A stretch of DNA of 64,000 nucleotides, taken from assembly GCF_031755915.1 (NCBI RefSeq), contig NC_083383.1, positions 29,697,501-29,761,500 on the forward strand, in the 5' to 3' direction. Below, piece by piece: positions 22,461 through 35,413 of the stretch. How positions within the stretch are numbered: position 1 is the stretch's first letter; the number at the start of each line of letters is the position of its first letter. The stretch is from Ziziphus jujuba. Its lineage: Eukaryota > Streptophyta > Magnoliopsida > Rosales > Rhamnaceae. The notes beneath the pieces were generated by a model that was not told where the DNA came from, made no database searches, and saw only the letters and a program-made list of their open reading frames with translations. The position numbers and the translations under genes were made by a program.

Positions 22461-25400
22461 AGATGTATAGAAATGATTTCTAATTTTATAGATTGAAGGT
22501 AATAGTATAAATAATGCTAACAGTATCACTTTCTTTATTGAAATTGAAATGTATACTAAAATGATGTAGCAGTGTAATATGTTTTTATTTTATTGATTAA
22601 AAAAATTATAGAACTTAAATATAAATGAATGAATCTATAATTAAATATAAATCAATAAAATTATGATACTTCATCTTAGGTATATATTTTGTAGAGTTAT
22701 TTTATACTTCTAGCATCATTTATAAGATAATAGACTAAAAATGCTTGTGCTGAGCGAGAAGCTTTAATACTCCAGGCATACATACACTCTCACTCACATA
22801 GGGTAGGATGTGAACCCAATATATTGAAATTTTTTTGTAGCGATGATGGTCACTAACATGGAAAAGTGAACTTTAATGGTAGTCTATTAAATTGTCATTA
22901 TCAACATGTAAGGTCTATCAATATTGAGAAAAACTTGTATACAATACTGACATTATGCCATCCTAAGATCTCATATATAGAAGTGTATAAACATTGTCAT
23001 TAAACTGGCCCCTAAAAACAATGTATCACCTACCTGATTATAATAAATTAATTATATATTGGATGCGCATGTCATTAATGGAAAAATACTTGATTGACAT
23101 TTACCAAAAAAAAAAAAAAAAAAAACTTGATTGACCCGTTTTAGATTTTCTTGGGTGAATAATTAACCCTTTTAGGTTTGATAAAAGGGAGATGGACAGT
23201 TCCATTCTCATTTAGCTGGCGAAAACCCAGTTCCATTTTCATACTTTCCTTTGAAGGGGGACCTCGAAATTTAGTGCAAGGCTTTTTTTTTTTTTAAAGT
23301 GAATTTTTTTTCAAAGTAATACTATAAATATTAAAATATTTATTAAATTTATTTAATAAATAATATGTATTAAGATGTTATTAGTTGATATATATATATA
23401 TATATATGGATGAATGAATATTTAAATAAAAAAATGAATTAAAAAATAAATTAATTAAATATTATCACATGTTGATAGATAAATTTTATACATATTTTTA
23501 TAAATCTAGCATTATTGTTTTTTAATAAATTGAAAAATGAAAATTTTGTGATGAGATTTTAAATTTAGAACTGAAGATAACCCAAGGATGCAAATAAGGG
23601 TACAAATAACCAAGGATACAAATTCTCGCATGAGTTAATGAAAAATATATGTTTCTAAAATTAAAATCTTGCCAATATTTCTTGTCCACAAACGAGAACA
23701 AGTTATCGCATGAGTTAATAAAGAAGATATGTTTCTGAAATTAAAATCTTCCCAATATTTGTTGTCCTCCCAAACGAGAACAAGTTGCATGAATTAATTT
23801 ATCAAAAAAGGAAAAAAAAAAATGGTTATCGCATGAGTTAATTAAGGAGACATGTTTCTGAAATTAAAATCTTGTCAAATATTTGATGTCGTCCCAGACG
23901 AGTACAAAATTCGAGGAGAGATACTTTCAAGCATATATATATTAATTTTTATTTTTATTTTTGATAAATTGGGAAGAAAATTTTAGTATCAAATCCAGGA
24001 TCTTAGAAATTATTACTAATGATAATTGCCAAACGACAAGCATATATATATATATATATATACATATTACTTAGTTGTCCAAAAAAAAAAAAAAACAAAA
24101 GCGAATATACAATAATTAGAATACTGCTCAACCATTTTCTTAATCAATCTTTAAAGCAAAATGTTATATATAATACATTTAACAAGCTAGCTAATTAATT
24201 AAACATTTTGACGAGGTTCAAAATAGAGAAAGACATTGTAGAAATCTTGTTCATCATGGCTTTCTTTGAATTTGGTATTGAAGGCTCGGGTCCAAAGAGT
24301 TTAAATTTTTTTTAATAAAATATATTTAAATTATATGAAACTTAATTAGTATAACTTTAAATGTGCCCGAATAAATTTTCAGTTTCTTTTCAATATAATA
24401 TCTATTCAATGCTACTTATATATCAATTTCAAAATTTAGCTTCTCAATTTAAAAAATCATAAATTCTAAATGTTATAACAATTTCTATTCTGTCAAAGAA
24501 AATATAGTTTATTCAGTTAGTAAATCATTTATACTTATATGTGAGAGGTCATGATTCAAGAAACTAATTTGGAAAGAAATTAGTGTAATTATTGTAAATG
24601 ATGAAAGAAAAAATAAATTTATATTCTTATATCTTTGGCAAGAGTGTTTCTTTTTTTATTTTGGATAAATAAGGGGTAGAGTGTGAATGAGTTGAGTTGA
24701 GCGGAGTATTAATATTCTCAAATTCGGTTCATATGATTTTATGATTATTCAAGCTTAGTTTAAGCTCATAAAATTTTGAAATAGCTTGCTTAAGCTCAAC
24801 CTGGCTCATTCACAAAAATTCAAGCTTAACTCGGCTTAGTTTGTCACATCAGAAAAGCTTAAAAACTTAAATATTTAATTTTTTAAAATAAAATTTTTAA
24901 CATTAGTTATTAATAAATTTCATTTATTTTATTACTTTTATCATAAAATTAATTTATTTTTTCAAAAATTATAAATTTAAAATATAAAAAATATTGTTTA
25001 TGTTATTCAATATGTTTAAATTTATAATACAATATATATATAAATATATATGTGTGTGTAAATAACAAATTCAAACTATTCATGAGCTTGATATTTTGTT
25101 CAAAAATCAATTTGAACATTTTATTTTTCTTGTTCAAATTAGATTTAATTTTTTATAAATCAAATTCCAGCAAATTAAAATTAAATCAAGCTTAAACTGA
25201 TCACAAATTGTTCAAACTTATTTACAACTTTATGAGGTGGTTCCTGGTTTTATAGTAAGTGGCCTATTTGGGCGGTGAAAAGATGCTAATTATTGTTCTA
25301 CCCAAAAATAAAAAAATAAAAATAAAAATAAAAAAATACCGCGTCCGGCTTCATATTATACATGTGAAAGAACATGTACAACAATGTACAGCATTAAAAT

Positions 25401-25757
25401 AGTACTGTATTACCAAGAAAGGCACCAAAAAAAAAAAAAAAAAAAAACTAATCATCAAAGGACAAAAGAATTTTTTTCCTTTTTTGAGAATTTATCTATA
25501 CAGTTAAAATATCACATTGAAGGGAGAAAAGTGTGACGATGTAACATACGGTGTGGCTATTACCCTGTAGCTTATTTTAGAATTCCACTTCGACCATTTC
25601 AATTTTGCCAAAAGCATTCCACCATGCCCACCCACCCTTTTTTTTTTTTTTTAATTCTTTTGTTTATTAGTATTATGACTATTGTTATTATTTTTATTTT
25701 TTATTACTATCATTATTTTTATTTTATTTTATTGTATTAGTATTATGATTATTGTAT
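22461..25757. other. Long AT-rich intergenic region with decayed repeats
   Basis: No gene recognised. It includes TA microsatellites (about 23388-23408, 24041-24061) and a region with repeated 'gcttaa', 'caagctta' and 'gagctt' words at 24690-25215 that resembles the Leu/Ser-like low-complexity repeats common between plant genes. An A-run lies near 25430-25448. Nothing with definable termini was found apart from the repeats listed separately. Confidence 0.5.
23623..23915. repeat. Three diverged copies of an approximately 85-bp unit
   Basis: Units starting 'tcgcatgagttaat' (about 23627, 23708, 23829) continue through 'atgtttctgaaattaaaatc' to 'gacgagtacaa' or 'aacgagaacaag'. A related single unit appears at 63393-63450. 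Units differ by small indels, the third being separated by an A-rich insert. Confidence 0.75.
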
Positions 25758-27184
25758 TCATATGATCAAAACATATGTTTCGTTTTAATTATTCCATCCT
25801 TCCTAGGAATGCTTTAGCCTCCATTAAAAATAAAATATCTGGTTGATGTTCCTTACTTGGCCCCGTAGAGCCGCTATGATATTTCAAAGAGATAAGACTC
25901 ATGGCTCTTCCTGGGGTTTGATGAAGCATGCCTTCTCAGCTTTTTGGATGACACGAGAATCAAGACTTGTCCCCCCTTCATCTGCCTTTTCACTTTTTGC
26001 AATGTGCTCCATGGAATTTTCATTATTGTATATCCCTGGGAAATTATATTCTAGCACTTATCTTAAGTCTTTGCTACTTTGTTACTCTTGAACTATTGGC
26101 ACTACTACTACCAATATTAAATTGGGCTGACAAGCTCTCCATGCCATTTGAATTAAAAATGCTACAAGAGTTCGTGAATTGTATCTCACGGTCACGTAGT
26201 TTATTGCATGAATTATTATTATTCTTTACCATTACAACCCACCTAGGCTAACTAATCTTAATAGGCTGTTTCTATTCAGAACTATGGTCTAATTTCCTTT
26301 TGAAGCTTGATAAGGTTACTTAGACTTGGGCCTATGTGAAACACTCCATATTATAGTCCACTTCTTTGTCAGGGAAATACTAAAGAAAATTCAAGTGGAA
26401 TTTAAAATTTTCTGCAATTTCCTTCGTCACAATTTCACTTCTTGTGGCACAACGTCTCTATAATGATGCTTCCTAAATATTGCAATTAATAATGTCAGCG
26501 TGGCCTTTTCTTGGCCGTTGGGTTTTCTGAATTTTCTGGTGAACCTAAGGTTCTTTAAATGCCACATATGTAACTTCTTGTTCCATGTCCATCATATTAA
26601 TTAACTTATCTCCATCATTCATTAATTGAACAAAAATATTTTATTTGAGCACTCCACTTTATTAACTTGGGCACTTCTTCCCTGATTCTCATTTGTAACT
26701 TTTGATGTATTAATGGTTTAGTTGTTTGCAATTGGAAATACATTCAATTCACTATTAAATATATTGCTAGCATGATTTGACCTAAACCACGGACCACATA
26801 AGGTAAAAGACATTCTGTTAGGTGTAGTTGTCTCAACTTCCTCAAGTTCTGTACAATCATTTAGTAAATGCCCCAATCTTCAACATTTAAAACATAATTC
26901 ATAAATTCTTTCATACTTAAAATGGATCCAAACAGTTTGTTTAACCAAACTCTCAAAAATCTCTGATTTGTCACCCTACTCTCATTGTTGAAATCCACTT
27001 GTAGCTCCTTACCAATCCGTTCTCCAATTTTTAAAGCATTCTCTTTGGTCATATATAGCAAATGCGACCCATGAATGTGCACTTAAACATTTGTGCTCTT
27101 GAAATTTACTTCTTCAAAATTTTTCCACGGTCCCATTTCTTAAACACCAAATGAGATCCATTTATATTCCAAGAGCCGCGCTGC
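25758..27184 (-). mobile_element. LINE fragment: ORF1 C-terminal half to ORF2 start
   Basis: On the minus strand this runs from within the ORF1 DUF4283 region (27184) through the knuckle-like tail (about 26860-27080: 'TNQRFLRVWLNKLFGSIL') and the ORF1-ORF2 linker to the ORF2 start codon at about 25902 and the first endonuclease codons. It overlaps the fragment at 21217-22460 on one side (26372-27184) and the LINE at 8380-8993 on the other (25758-26365). Both ends are abrupt, so it is a deletion remnant. Confidence 0.75.
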
Positions 27185-27924
27185 TTTTCAAACTTGAGTC
27201 CATTGAGGGACAAGATTTTACATTGAGCTCCATAATCATGTTGAGATAATGTGTAATTCACGCTTATTTAGGTGCCTCTGTTTTTAATTTACCTAAACTA
27301 ATTGCTATATTTAACTTTTATCTGGTGTTAATGATCTATTCTTTGAAACTTATGAGTCTTTTTAACTCTGCAATATGTTTGTAATAACTAAGAAACCTAA
27401 TTACTGCAGTTATTTACGTTTCCATAAGTTTGAGAATTGCAAAGACTAATTTGGATGAGACCTTGAAAGAGGATCTTCTGCCATCCGTCCTGTGTTTCAT
27501 CCGGACAAAAAACGTGATCCTTTAATAAGGATATTACTGACCGTCCAATTAAAATGGACGGTCCAGATTAGAATTTCAATTTCCTTCCAAAACATGTGAA
27601 TAAGTTGTTGAATTGAAGGTTTAAAGAGTGATGGAAAGTATTAGGGGAAGAGTTAAGGGAAGAAAGATTCCCTCTGTTTTTATAGCACATTGTTGGAAGG
27701 GCAAAAAATATATATATGCAATAATAAAAAAGAAAAGAATTACGAGAGAATTTAAATAAGACATTGAGATATGTTGTACATGAGGACGGCTTGTACATCA
27801 TTATTTTTCAATTATATTAAGGTATTTGAATTTTGAATGGAATATTTTGTCTTCTAAATGCCAAATAATGTTTAAGCAATATTACTGATATATGTTCAAA
27901 GTGAGACGATAGTTTACTCTGGGT
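27185..27924. other. Intergenic stretch before the copia element
   Basis: No gene recognised. The words 'gaccgtccaatt' and 'atggacggtcc' (about 27540-27563) form a short inverted repeat around 'aaa'. The last 5 bp are the TSD of the next element. Confidence 0.4.
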
Positions 27925-27929
27925 GTTGG

Positions 27930-29154
27930 TGTAACGTTTTTAAAGGTTTTGAATGATATGAGTTAGTGGGCTTTAATTGCATTAATGGGCTTGCCATAAT
28001 TGGTTTTACCGTTTTGGAATTTGAAAAGAGCTTTTTGGAAAAAGTGAAGGAATTAAGAAAACAATAGACCTGGCAATTTGGATAATGACACGGCGACACG
28101 ACTCGAAAACGACATGGAATAAATGGGTTTGGGTTTATTATAAATGGGTTTGGGTCATAATCGGGTCAACCCGTTTAACACGATTATTAATCGTGTCATT
28201 TTCGGGTTGACCTGTTTAACTCGAAATTGACCCGTTACGACCCATTTATTAAACGTGTCAGTTTCAACCCGACACGATTATATACCTATTACAACCCATT
28301 TAAATTAAATTTTAATTTAATATTTTATCACTAATATAATATTTAATAACTAAAAAATATTATAAATTAAAAATTTTATAAAAATAATTTTCTATTACTA
28401 ATTTTTTAAAAACAAAAAATACATCTTTAATAAAACAAAAACATAAAAATAAAAAAAAATAAAAAAAAAATTTCGGGTTAATAGGTTAATTTTCGGGTTA
28501 ACGGGTTAATATGTTAGTTTTCGGGTTAATAGGTCAATTTCAGGTTAACGGGTTAATAGGTCAACACGACCCGTTAAAATAATCGTGTTAAACGGGTCGT
28601 GTCGTGTTGACCTGTTTATAAACAGGTCGGGTTAGTGTTTTAGGTACCTAACACGATTAATAAATGGGTCGTGTTCGGGTTAGGCATTTTTGACACGATT
28701 ATTAAACGGGTTGACACGAACACGACCCACCAACACGAATTGCCAGGTATAGAAAACAATGTACTGATTTGGTCTCTCTCCCTCACGTTGGTTTTTTGGA
28801 AAATAGAAGAAAATTTGTTTTCTGGCATATTGCAGAGTAAGAATGGTCAAGTTAAGGTATACTGAAGGTTCGAAGAAAACGCTTTGGTGGTGCTGTATTT
28901 GAGGGCTTTCAGATTCGTTGTATCCTGGGAGATAACCATCAGAAAAACATCTGCACTGGTGGGATGGAAATTGTCTTAAGGATACTGTAGTACCACATAG
29001 GTCTCAGATAATTTATTCAACCAGCAGATGAAATGCTAAGGACATACAGGTTCAGTTATTTCATTATTTTACTTTTACTCAATTTTGCATATTATTACAA
29101 ATATTATATCCACATGTATATACATATATATTATTCCCATAATATTTTTTAACA
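27930..29154 (+). repeat. copia-1 5' LTR with nested MITE
   Basis: The LTR begins 'tgtaacgttttt' and ends 'atattttttaaca'. It is 1225 bp because a 685-bp inverted-repeat element plus its 10-bp duplication sits inside; the remaining 530 bp align with 34884-35413. Confidence 0.9.
28066..28750. mobile_element. 685-bp MULE-like MITE in the LTR
   Basis: The ends 'agacctggcaatttg' and 'cgaattgccaggtat' are 15-bp inverted repeats with two mismatches. A 10-bp duplication 'agaaaacaat' flanks it (28056-28065, 28751-28760), and the uninterrupted site is preserved in the 3' LTR. A 9-11 bp duplication suggests a Mutator-like element. The interior is built of GGGTTAA- and AACGGGTC-type words, many in inverted orientation ('acacgattattaatcgtgt' near 28177-28195), and has no coding capacity. 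Confidence 0.8.
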
Positions 29155-30350
29155 ATCTTAAGACAACCTGTTTATATATGTTTATATATGTGTAAATGTT
29201 TGTTTTTTATTATACTAGATCTGTGGTTTTAGTATTCCCATGGCTTGAATTTTTGTGGGTATATTCTTTTTGTTTGTTTTATAAAATTTATTCCCATAAA
29301 ATGACATCCCATGAATTATTTTTCCTTTGTGTTTGTTTTGGTTGAAAAAGAAAAGAAAAGAAAAAAAAAATGGTTTTGGCTTCAAATCCTAGTAGATTGT
29401 GTGATGGGCATATTATAATTTTTGTTTTACTTTATTAAAATGCATATAAATATTTCTATAAAATATACATGCTCATGATTTGATCTATTTGTTGTGTTGG
29501 GTTTGTAAGACAATTGTTTCCCATGGATTTGAAAATTTTTGGACAATTCTTTATCTTTGTTTAAAATCAAAATCTTTCTCAAAAATTGAATTACCCATGA
29601 ATTTCTAAATTTTTTGATATTTTTCCGACATTTTTTGGCCACAGAAACAATAAAAATCGGAGAAAAATTGAACAGGATCGAAAAAACCCATTTACCAGTG
29701 AAATGGGTTGAGAAAACCCTACTAGAGGTTGAAGACGGGTTGAAAATTGGGTTAACGGGTCGGAAAAACGGCTATGGGTAGGATTCTGGGTTAGTGGGCC
29801 TGAATTTAAAATTCTATTGAACCTGACCTAGTATTAAAGCCCAGCCCATAGCTAGAATAGGTTATTGTTCAGCCCAAGACTTAGGCCCAACAGTGATTTG
29901 GCCTGTTAGAAACCTGGTCCGATTGAAATGGGCTAGCCACGTGTCACGATGAGATAGCGTTGCGTGGAGAGACGAATAGTGGCAAGGCGATGTGGCGCAT
30001 TGTGGAGACGCCACGTGTTGCATAGTCGCGAGATCATGTGTCGATCAGATGTTGTGCCATGTGTCGAGCAAACAAGGGTGACATGTGTCTACCTGTTATA
30101 GGTTACACGTATTGGCCTCTGACGATGCCAAGTGTCGGTGTGATGGAGGCCATGTTAGCATAGTGATTAGTGGCAGTGAACAGTAACACGTGTACAGTAA
30201 ATTTTATGGGTGTATACAGTAATTTTTGTGATGTATACAGAAATCCTAAAAATCACATTTTTGTGTGTTTTTCTTTCAGAAATGGGTTTAAATTAGTTTG
30301 TTGAAATAGAAAATAACAACTAATTGATTTCTGTTTTTTGTGATTTTACA

Positions 30351-33300
30351 GAAATAGCGAATGCAGATGTGCCTACTGCACAAGTGTTTGCTTAGACTTT
30401 TATGTATCAAATGCTTCCTCCTTTAAGTCATGCAGAAAGACCTGAAAAGTTTGATAGGGCAAATTTTAAGAGGTAGCAACAGAAAATGTTATTCTACTTG
30501 ACTACTCTGGGCCTTGGGAAGTTCCTGATTGAGGACACAGCACCAAGTGATGAAGAGAGTGATAAAGAGACTCTGATGGCTATGGATGAGTGGAAGAATT
30601 CTGATTATTTATGCTGGAATTATGTCCTGAATGGCCTATCAAATGCCCTCTATGGAGTGTACTGTGGCATGAAGTCAACGAAAGAGCTGTGGGAATTTGA
30701 AACTGAAGTACAAGACTGAAAATGCTAGGTTCGGAAAGTTTATTGTAGGTTGTTTTTTGGACTATATGATGGTGGACACCGAGCCATTGATAAGTCAAAT
30801 ACATGAGCTGCAAGTGCTCATCCAAAAACTTCTTACTGAAGGGATGATCATTAATGAAGTCTTTCAAGTTGCTACAATGATTGAAAAGCTGCCTCCTAGT
30901 TGGGGAGACTTCAGAAATTATCTCAAGCATAAGAGAATAGAAATGGACATGGAGGCTTTTATTGGAAAGCTTCGAATTGAACATGACAATAGAAGGTCTG
31001 AAAGAAGATCCATGAAGGCCAGAGTAAAGGCCAATGTTGTGGAGCATGGAAGTAGCTCCAAGAACAAGAAGAAACCTGGAAAAAGTTCAAAGTTGGGGCC
31101 TAAAGGGGGCATCTCCAAGCAGGCCAAGTTCCAAGACAAGTGTTTTAACTATGACAAGATGGGTCACAGAGCGGTGGAATATAGATTGCCGAAAAGGAAG
31201 AGGAATAAAGAGGCTCAGGTGATGGAGCACATCACTAGAGAGGTTAATGAGATCAACCTTAGTGCTGTAGTCTCTGAGATGAATATGATAGGATCTAATC
31301 CAAGAGAGTGGTGGATATATATTGGTGCAACTCACCACGTGTGTACTGATAAGGATATGTTCACCTCCTTCGAACCAAAGTAAAATGGGGAGAAATTGTT
31401 TATGGAAAATTCCGCCACATTCGAAATCCAAGGGGAGGGCAAGATTGTCCTAAAGATGACCTCTGGGGAAGGATCTGACTCTTAATAATGTACTGTATGT
31501 TCCAAATATTCGTAAGAATTTGGTGTCTAGATTGTTGCTAAGCAAACATGGTTTTCACTTAGTGTTTGAGTCAGACAAGGTTATTTTATCCAAGTATGGG
31601 ATGTTTGTGGGAAAGGGCTATGTAGTCAATGGTATATTCAAATTGAATGTAATGACTATAAAGCCAAAGAATAATAATAATATAGCTAGTACTTCTTCTT
31701 TTTACTTGCTTGAGTCTTCCATTTTATGGCATGGTAGACTAGGTCATGTTAATTTTAATTCTCTACGGAGGTTAATTAACTTGAATCATATTCCCACATT
31801 TGATATTGATTCCAAACATAAGTGTGAAACTTGTGTAGAGGCAAAATTAACGAGGTTATCATATCAAACAATTGAACGAAATAATGAACCTTTGGATTTA
31901 ATACATAGTGATGTATGTAATTTGAAGTTTGCACCGACTAGAGGTGGTGATGAGTATTTTATCACCTTTATTGATGATAGCACGAAATATTGCTATGTGT
32001 ACTTGCTTAAGAGCAAGTATGAAGCTATAGAAAAATTTATTCTCTATAAAACAAAAGTTGAGAATCAACTCACCTAAAAATTAAAGTGATCAGAAGTGAT
32101 CGTGGTGGAAAGTATGTGACTCCATTTGGAGAGTATTGTACTCAACATGACATAATTCATGAAGTTAATCCACCATATTAGCCATAATCAAATGGCATGG
32201 CTGAACGGAAAAATAGAACATTAAAAGAAATGATAAATGCAATGCTGTTAAGTTCTGGAGTACCTCAGACCTTGTGGGGGGAAGCTGTTTTGTTGACAAA
32301 CAATCTTTTAAATAAGGTGCCCTGAAAGGACCAAGTAAAGACACCCTATGAATTATGGAAAGGAAGACAACCTTCCTATAATTACTTACGAGTGTGGGGG
32401 TGTCTAGCCAAAGTTGTGGTACCAACTCCAAAGAGAGTGAAGATAGATCCTAAAATTGTTGATTGCATCTTCATAGAATATGCACAAAATAGTAGTGCAT
32501 ATCGGTTTCTTGTGTATAAGTCAGAAATTACTAATATACACAAGAATACAATAATAGAATCGAGAAATGTATCATTTTTCGAACATATTTTTCCATATAA
32601 AGTGGAAGAAGGACCGAGTTCAAAGAACTTATGATACTATCGATGAAGATAATCATGATAGTGAGCAAGAACAAGAAACTGATGTTGAAACTGAGGTTAA
32701 GCTTAGACGTAGCAAGAGAGTAAGAATAGAAAAATCCTACAGTCTGGATTTTCTTACGTATATGCTAGAAAGTGAACCTCAAAGCTTCCAAGAAGCTATA
32801 AATTCTCTTGAAGGAAACTTATGGAAAGAAGATGTGAAAAGTGAGATAGATTCTATCTTACAAAATCACACTTGGGAGTTAGTAGATCTTCCTCAAGGTT
32901 GTAAACCTTTGGGTTACAAATAGATTTTTAAAAGGAAGACAAAAGCATATGAAACCATTGATAAATACAAGGGAAGGCTTGTAATTAAAGGGTCAAGCAA
33001 TAAGAAGGCCTTGATTATTTTGATACTTATTCTCCAGTGACGAGAATAAATTCCATAAAGATGGTATTGGTAATCGCTGCGTTGCGAGATCTTGAGATAC
33101 ATCAAATGGATGTAAAAATAACATTTCTTAATGGAGATCTAGATGAAGAGATCTATATGGAGAAACCCGAGGGTTCCTCTGCTCCAAGATAAGAAAAGAA
33201 AGTCTGTAAATTGGTGAAGTCCTTGTATGGACTGAAATAAGCTCCGAAGAAATGGCATCAAAAATTTGATAGTGCCATGCTTAGTGATGGATTTAAAATA

Positions 33301-34305
33301 AATGAGTGTGACAAGTATATCTATGTAAAAGATATAGAAAATGGATATGTCATACTTTGTTTGTATGTAGATGACATACTCATTGTGGGTAGTGACGACA
33401 ATATGGTCCGAACTACAAAAGCAATATTGAAATCCAAATTTGATATGAAAGATATGGGGTTTGCAGATATGATTTTAAGAATGAAAATCACTAAAACTTT
33501 GAATTGAATCATTCTTAGTCAAACGCATTATGTGGATAAAATATTGGCTAATTTTAGTAAAGATGATACTAATATAGCCAGACCACCCATAGATGTGAGT
33601 TTACACTTATCCAAAAATAAAGGAGAGAGTGTATTTCAAGTGGAATATGCGAGGGTGATTGGAAGTCTAATGTACTTAATGAATTATACAAGACCAAACT
33701 TAGCCTACGCTATAAGTAGACTAAGTAGATACACGAGTGATTCGAATAATTATCATTGGAAAGGAATCATTCAAGTATTAAGATACTTACGATAAACTCA
33801 AGAATACGACTGCACTATATAAGATATCCTGCTGTATTAGAAGGATCTAGTGATGTTAACTGGATATCAAATATCAAGGATTCAAAATCCACTAATGATT
33901 ATGCATTTACATTAGTGGGTGTAGCCGTTACATGGAAATCCTTAAAACAAACTGTGATAGCTCAATCCACAATGGAATTTGAGTTCATCGCATTAGATAA
34001 ATATGGTGAAAAGGCAGAGTGGCTACGCTAATATTTAGAGGACATTCCAAGGTGGCCTAAACATGTGCCAGCAATAAGTATACATTGTGATAGTCAATTT
34101 GCGATTGGCAGGGCACAAAATGTGATGTATAATGGATGGAAAGTCTAGACACATTTGTCGTAGACACAATTTCATTAGACAATTAATCTCAACTGGAGTT
34201 ATCTCAATAGACTATGTAAAGTCTAAAGATAACGTTGCGGATCCACTAACCAAATGGTTAAATAGAGAAATCATCGAGGGGAATGGGATTAAAGCTCGTG
34301 AGTAA
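30351..34305 (+). pseudogene. copia-1 gag-pol pseudogene
   Basis: Gag starts around 30351; recognisable pieces include 'ERPEKFDRANFKR' and 'EKLPPSWGDFRNYLKHKR' (30880-30930). The gag knuckle near 31141-31188 has Tyr in place of its second and last Cys (CFNYDKMGH...EY). The protease shows 'WWIYIGATHHVC' (31312-31347) where the family has Asp at the catalytic position. Then follow the GAG-prepol/integrase (LLESSILWHGRLGHVN, 31700-31760; FITFIDDSTKY; RSDRGG; NGMAERKN) and RT with LYVDDIL at 33361-33381. RNase H is at about 33840-34020, and the end GNGIKARE is at 34305. Frameshifts near 30715 and several stops (for example 30477, 32075, 32180, 32921) break the frame. Confidence 0.88.
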
Positions 34306-34883
34306 AGTCGATACGATGGAAACCCAACCTAGTTGACTGGAGATCCTAAGATTTAGGTTCAATGGAACAACACAATTGTAAATACTGGTATGGATCACTA
34401 TGGAGGTTAATCCTCTGCTAATTCCTATGATGAAATAGTGAGAGCAAAAGGTTAAGCATAAAGTATGCTTTTAATGATTCCTATAAGTTTATGGCTAGTA
34501 ATCTTTGCATGGTGATGCTGATTACATTAGAAAAAGGAATCGCTATGTGAGAGAGAGGAGTGGCTGCTTCAAAGGAGAATTGTTAAAGTCTCAATTCTTT
34601 AGAAACTCTCACAAAACCAAGCAGGTGTTCAAGGCCAAAATGAACACAACAGTGAGAACTGAAGTGTACTAGGAAGGAATCTGTATGAACTATGTTGTCA
34701 TTTACACAAATGACAAAATTGTTCAAAGATATCGCATCTACAATTAGTAAGTAAAGAAGATATAATCTCACAAGGGAAGGTTTAAAGAGTAACATCTACT
34801 TGTCTTATGTAGGTTCCAACTGCAGAGCTTTACCACCAGAGTCTTGCATAGTCTCTAGTAGTCATATCATTCATGTGGGGGAT

Positions 34884-35413
34884 TATAACGTTTTGAAAGG
34901 TTTTGAATGATATGAGTTAGTGGGCTTTAATTGCATTAATGGGCTTGCCATAATTGGTTTTACCATTTTGGAATTTGAAAAGAGCTTTTTGGAAAAAGTG
35001 AAGGAATTAAGAAAACAATATACTGATTTGGTCTCTCTCCCTCACATTGGTTTTTTGGAAAATAGAAGAAAATTTGTTTTCTGGCTTATTGCATAGTAAG
35101 AGTGGTAAAATTAAGGTATACTGAAGGTTCGAAGAGAAAGCTTCAGTGATGCTGTGTTCGAGGGCTTTCAGATCCGTTGTATCCTGGAAGACAACCGTCG
35201 GAAAAACATCTGTATCGGTAGGACGGAAATTGTTTTAAGGACACTGTAGTACCACACAGGCTTTGGATAATTTATTCAACCAACAAATCAAATACTAAGG
35301 ACATGCAGGTTCAGTTATTTCATTATTTTATTTTTACTCAATTTTGTATATTATTACAAATATTATATCCACATGTATATACATATATATTATTCCCATA
35401 ATATTTTTTAACA
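34884..35413 (+). repeat. copia-1 3' LTR
   Basis: A 530-bp LTR. Its first bases read 'tataacg' instead of 'tgtaacg', a G-to-A change at the conserved TG terminus. It preserves the empty site for the MITE in the 5' LTR. Confidence 0.9.

Larger units (their letters stand above)
27930..35413 (+). mobile_element. Complete Ty1/copia LTR retrotransposon (copia-1)
   Basis: The element has two LTRs (27930-29154 including a nested insertion, and 34884-35413) and is flanked by the identical 5-bp duplication GTTGG at 27925-27929 and 35414-35418. Without the nested MITE both LTRs are 530 bp. Internal order gag, protease, integrase, reverse transcriptase, RNase H identifies Ty1/copia. A purine tract 'catgtgggggat' precedes the 3' LTR. 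The 29155-30350 leader is non-coding. I could not recognise a standard tRNA-Met primer site after the 5' LTR. The LTRs differ at roughly 25-30 positions by eye, so the insertion is not recent, and the coding region is dead. Confidence 0.9.
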
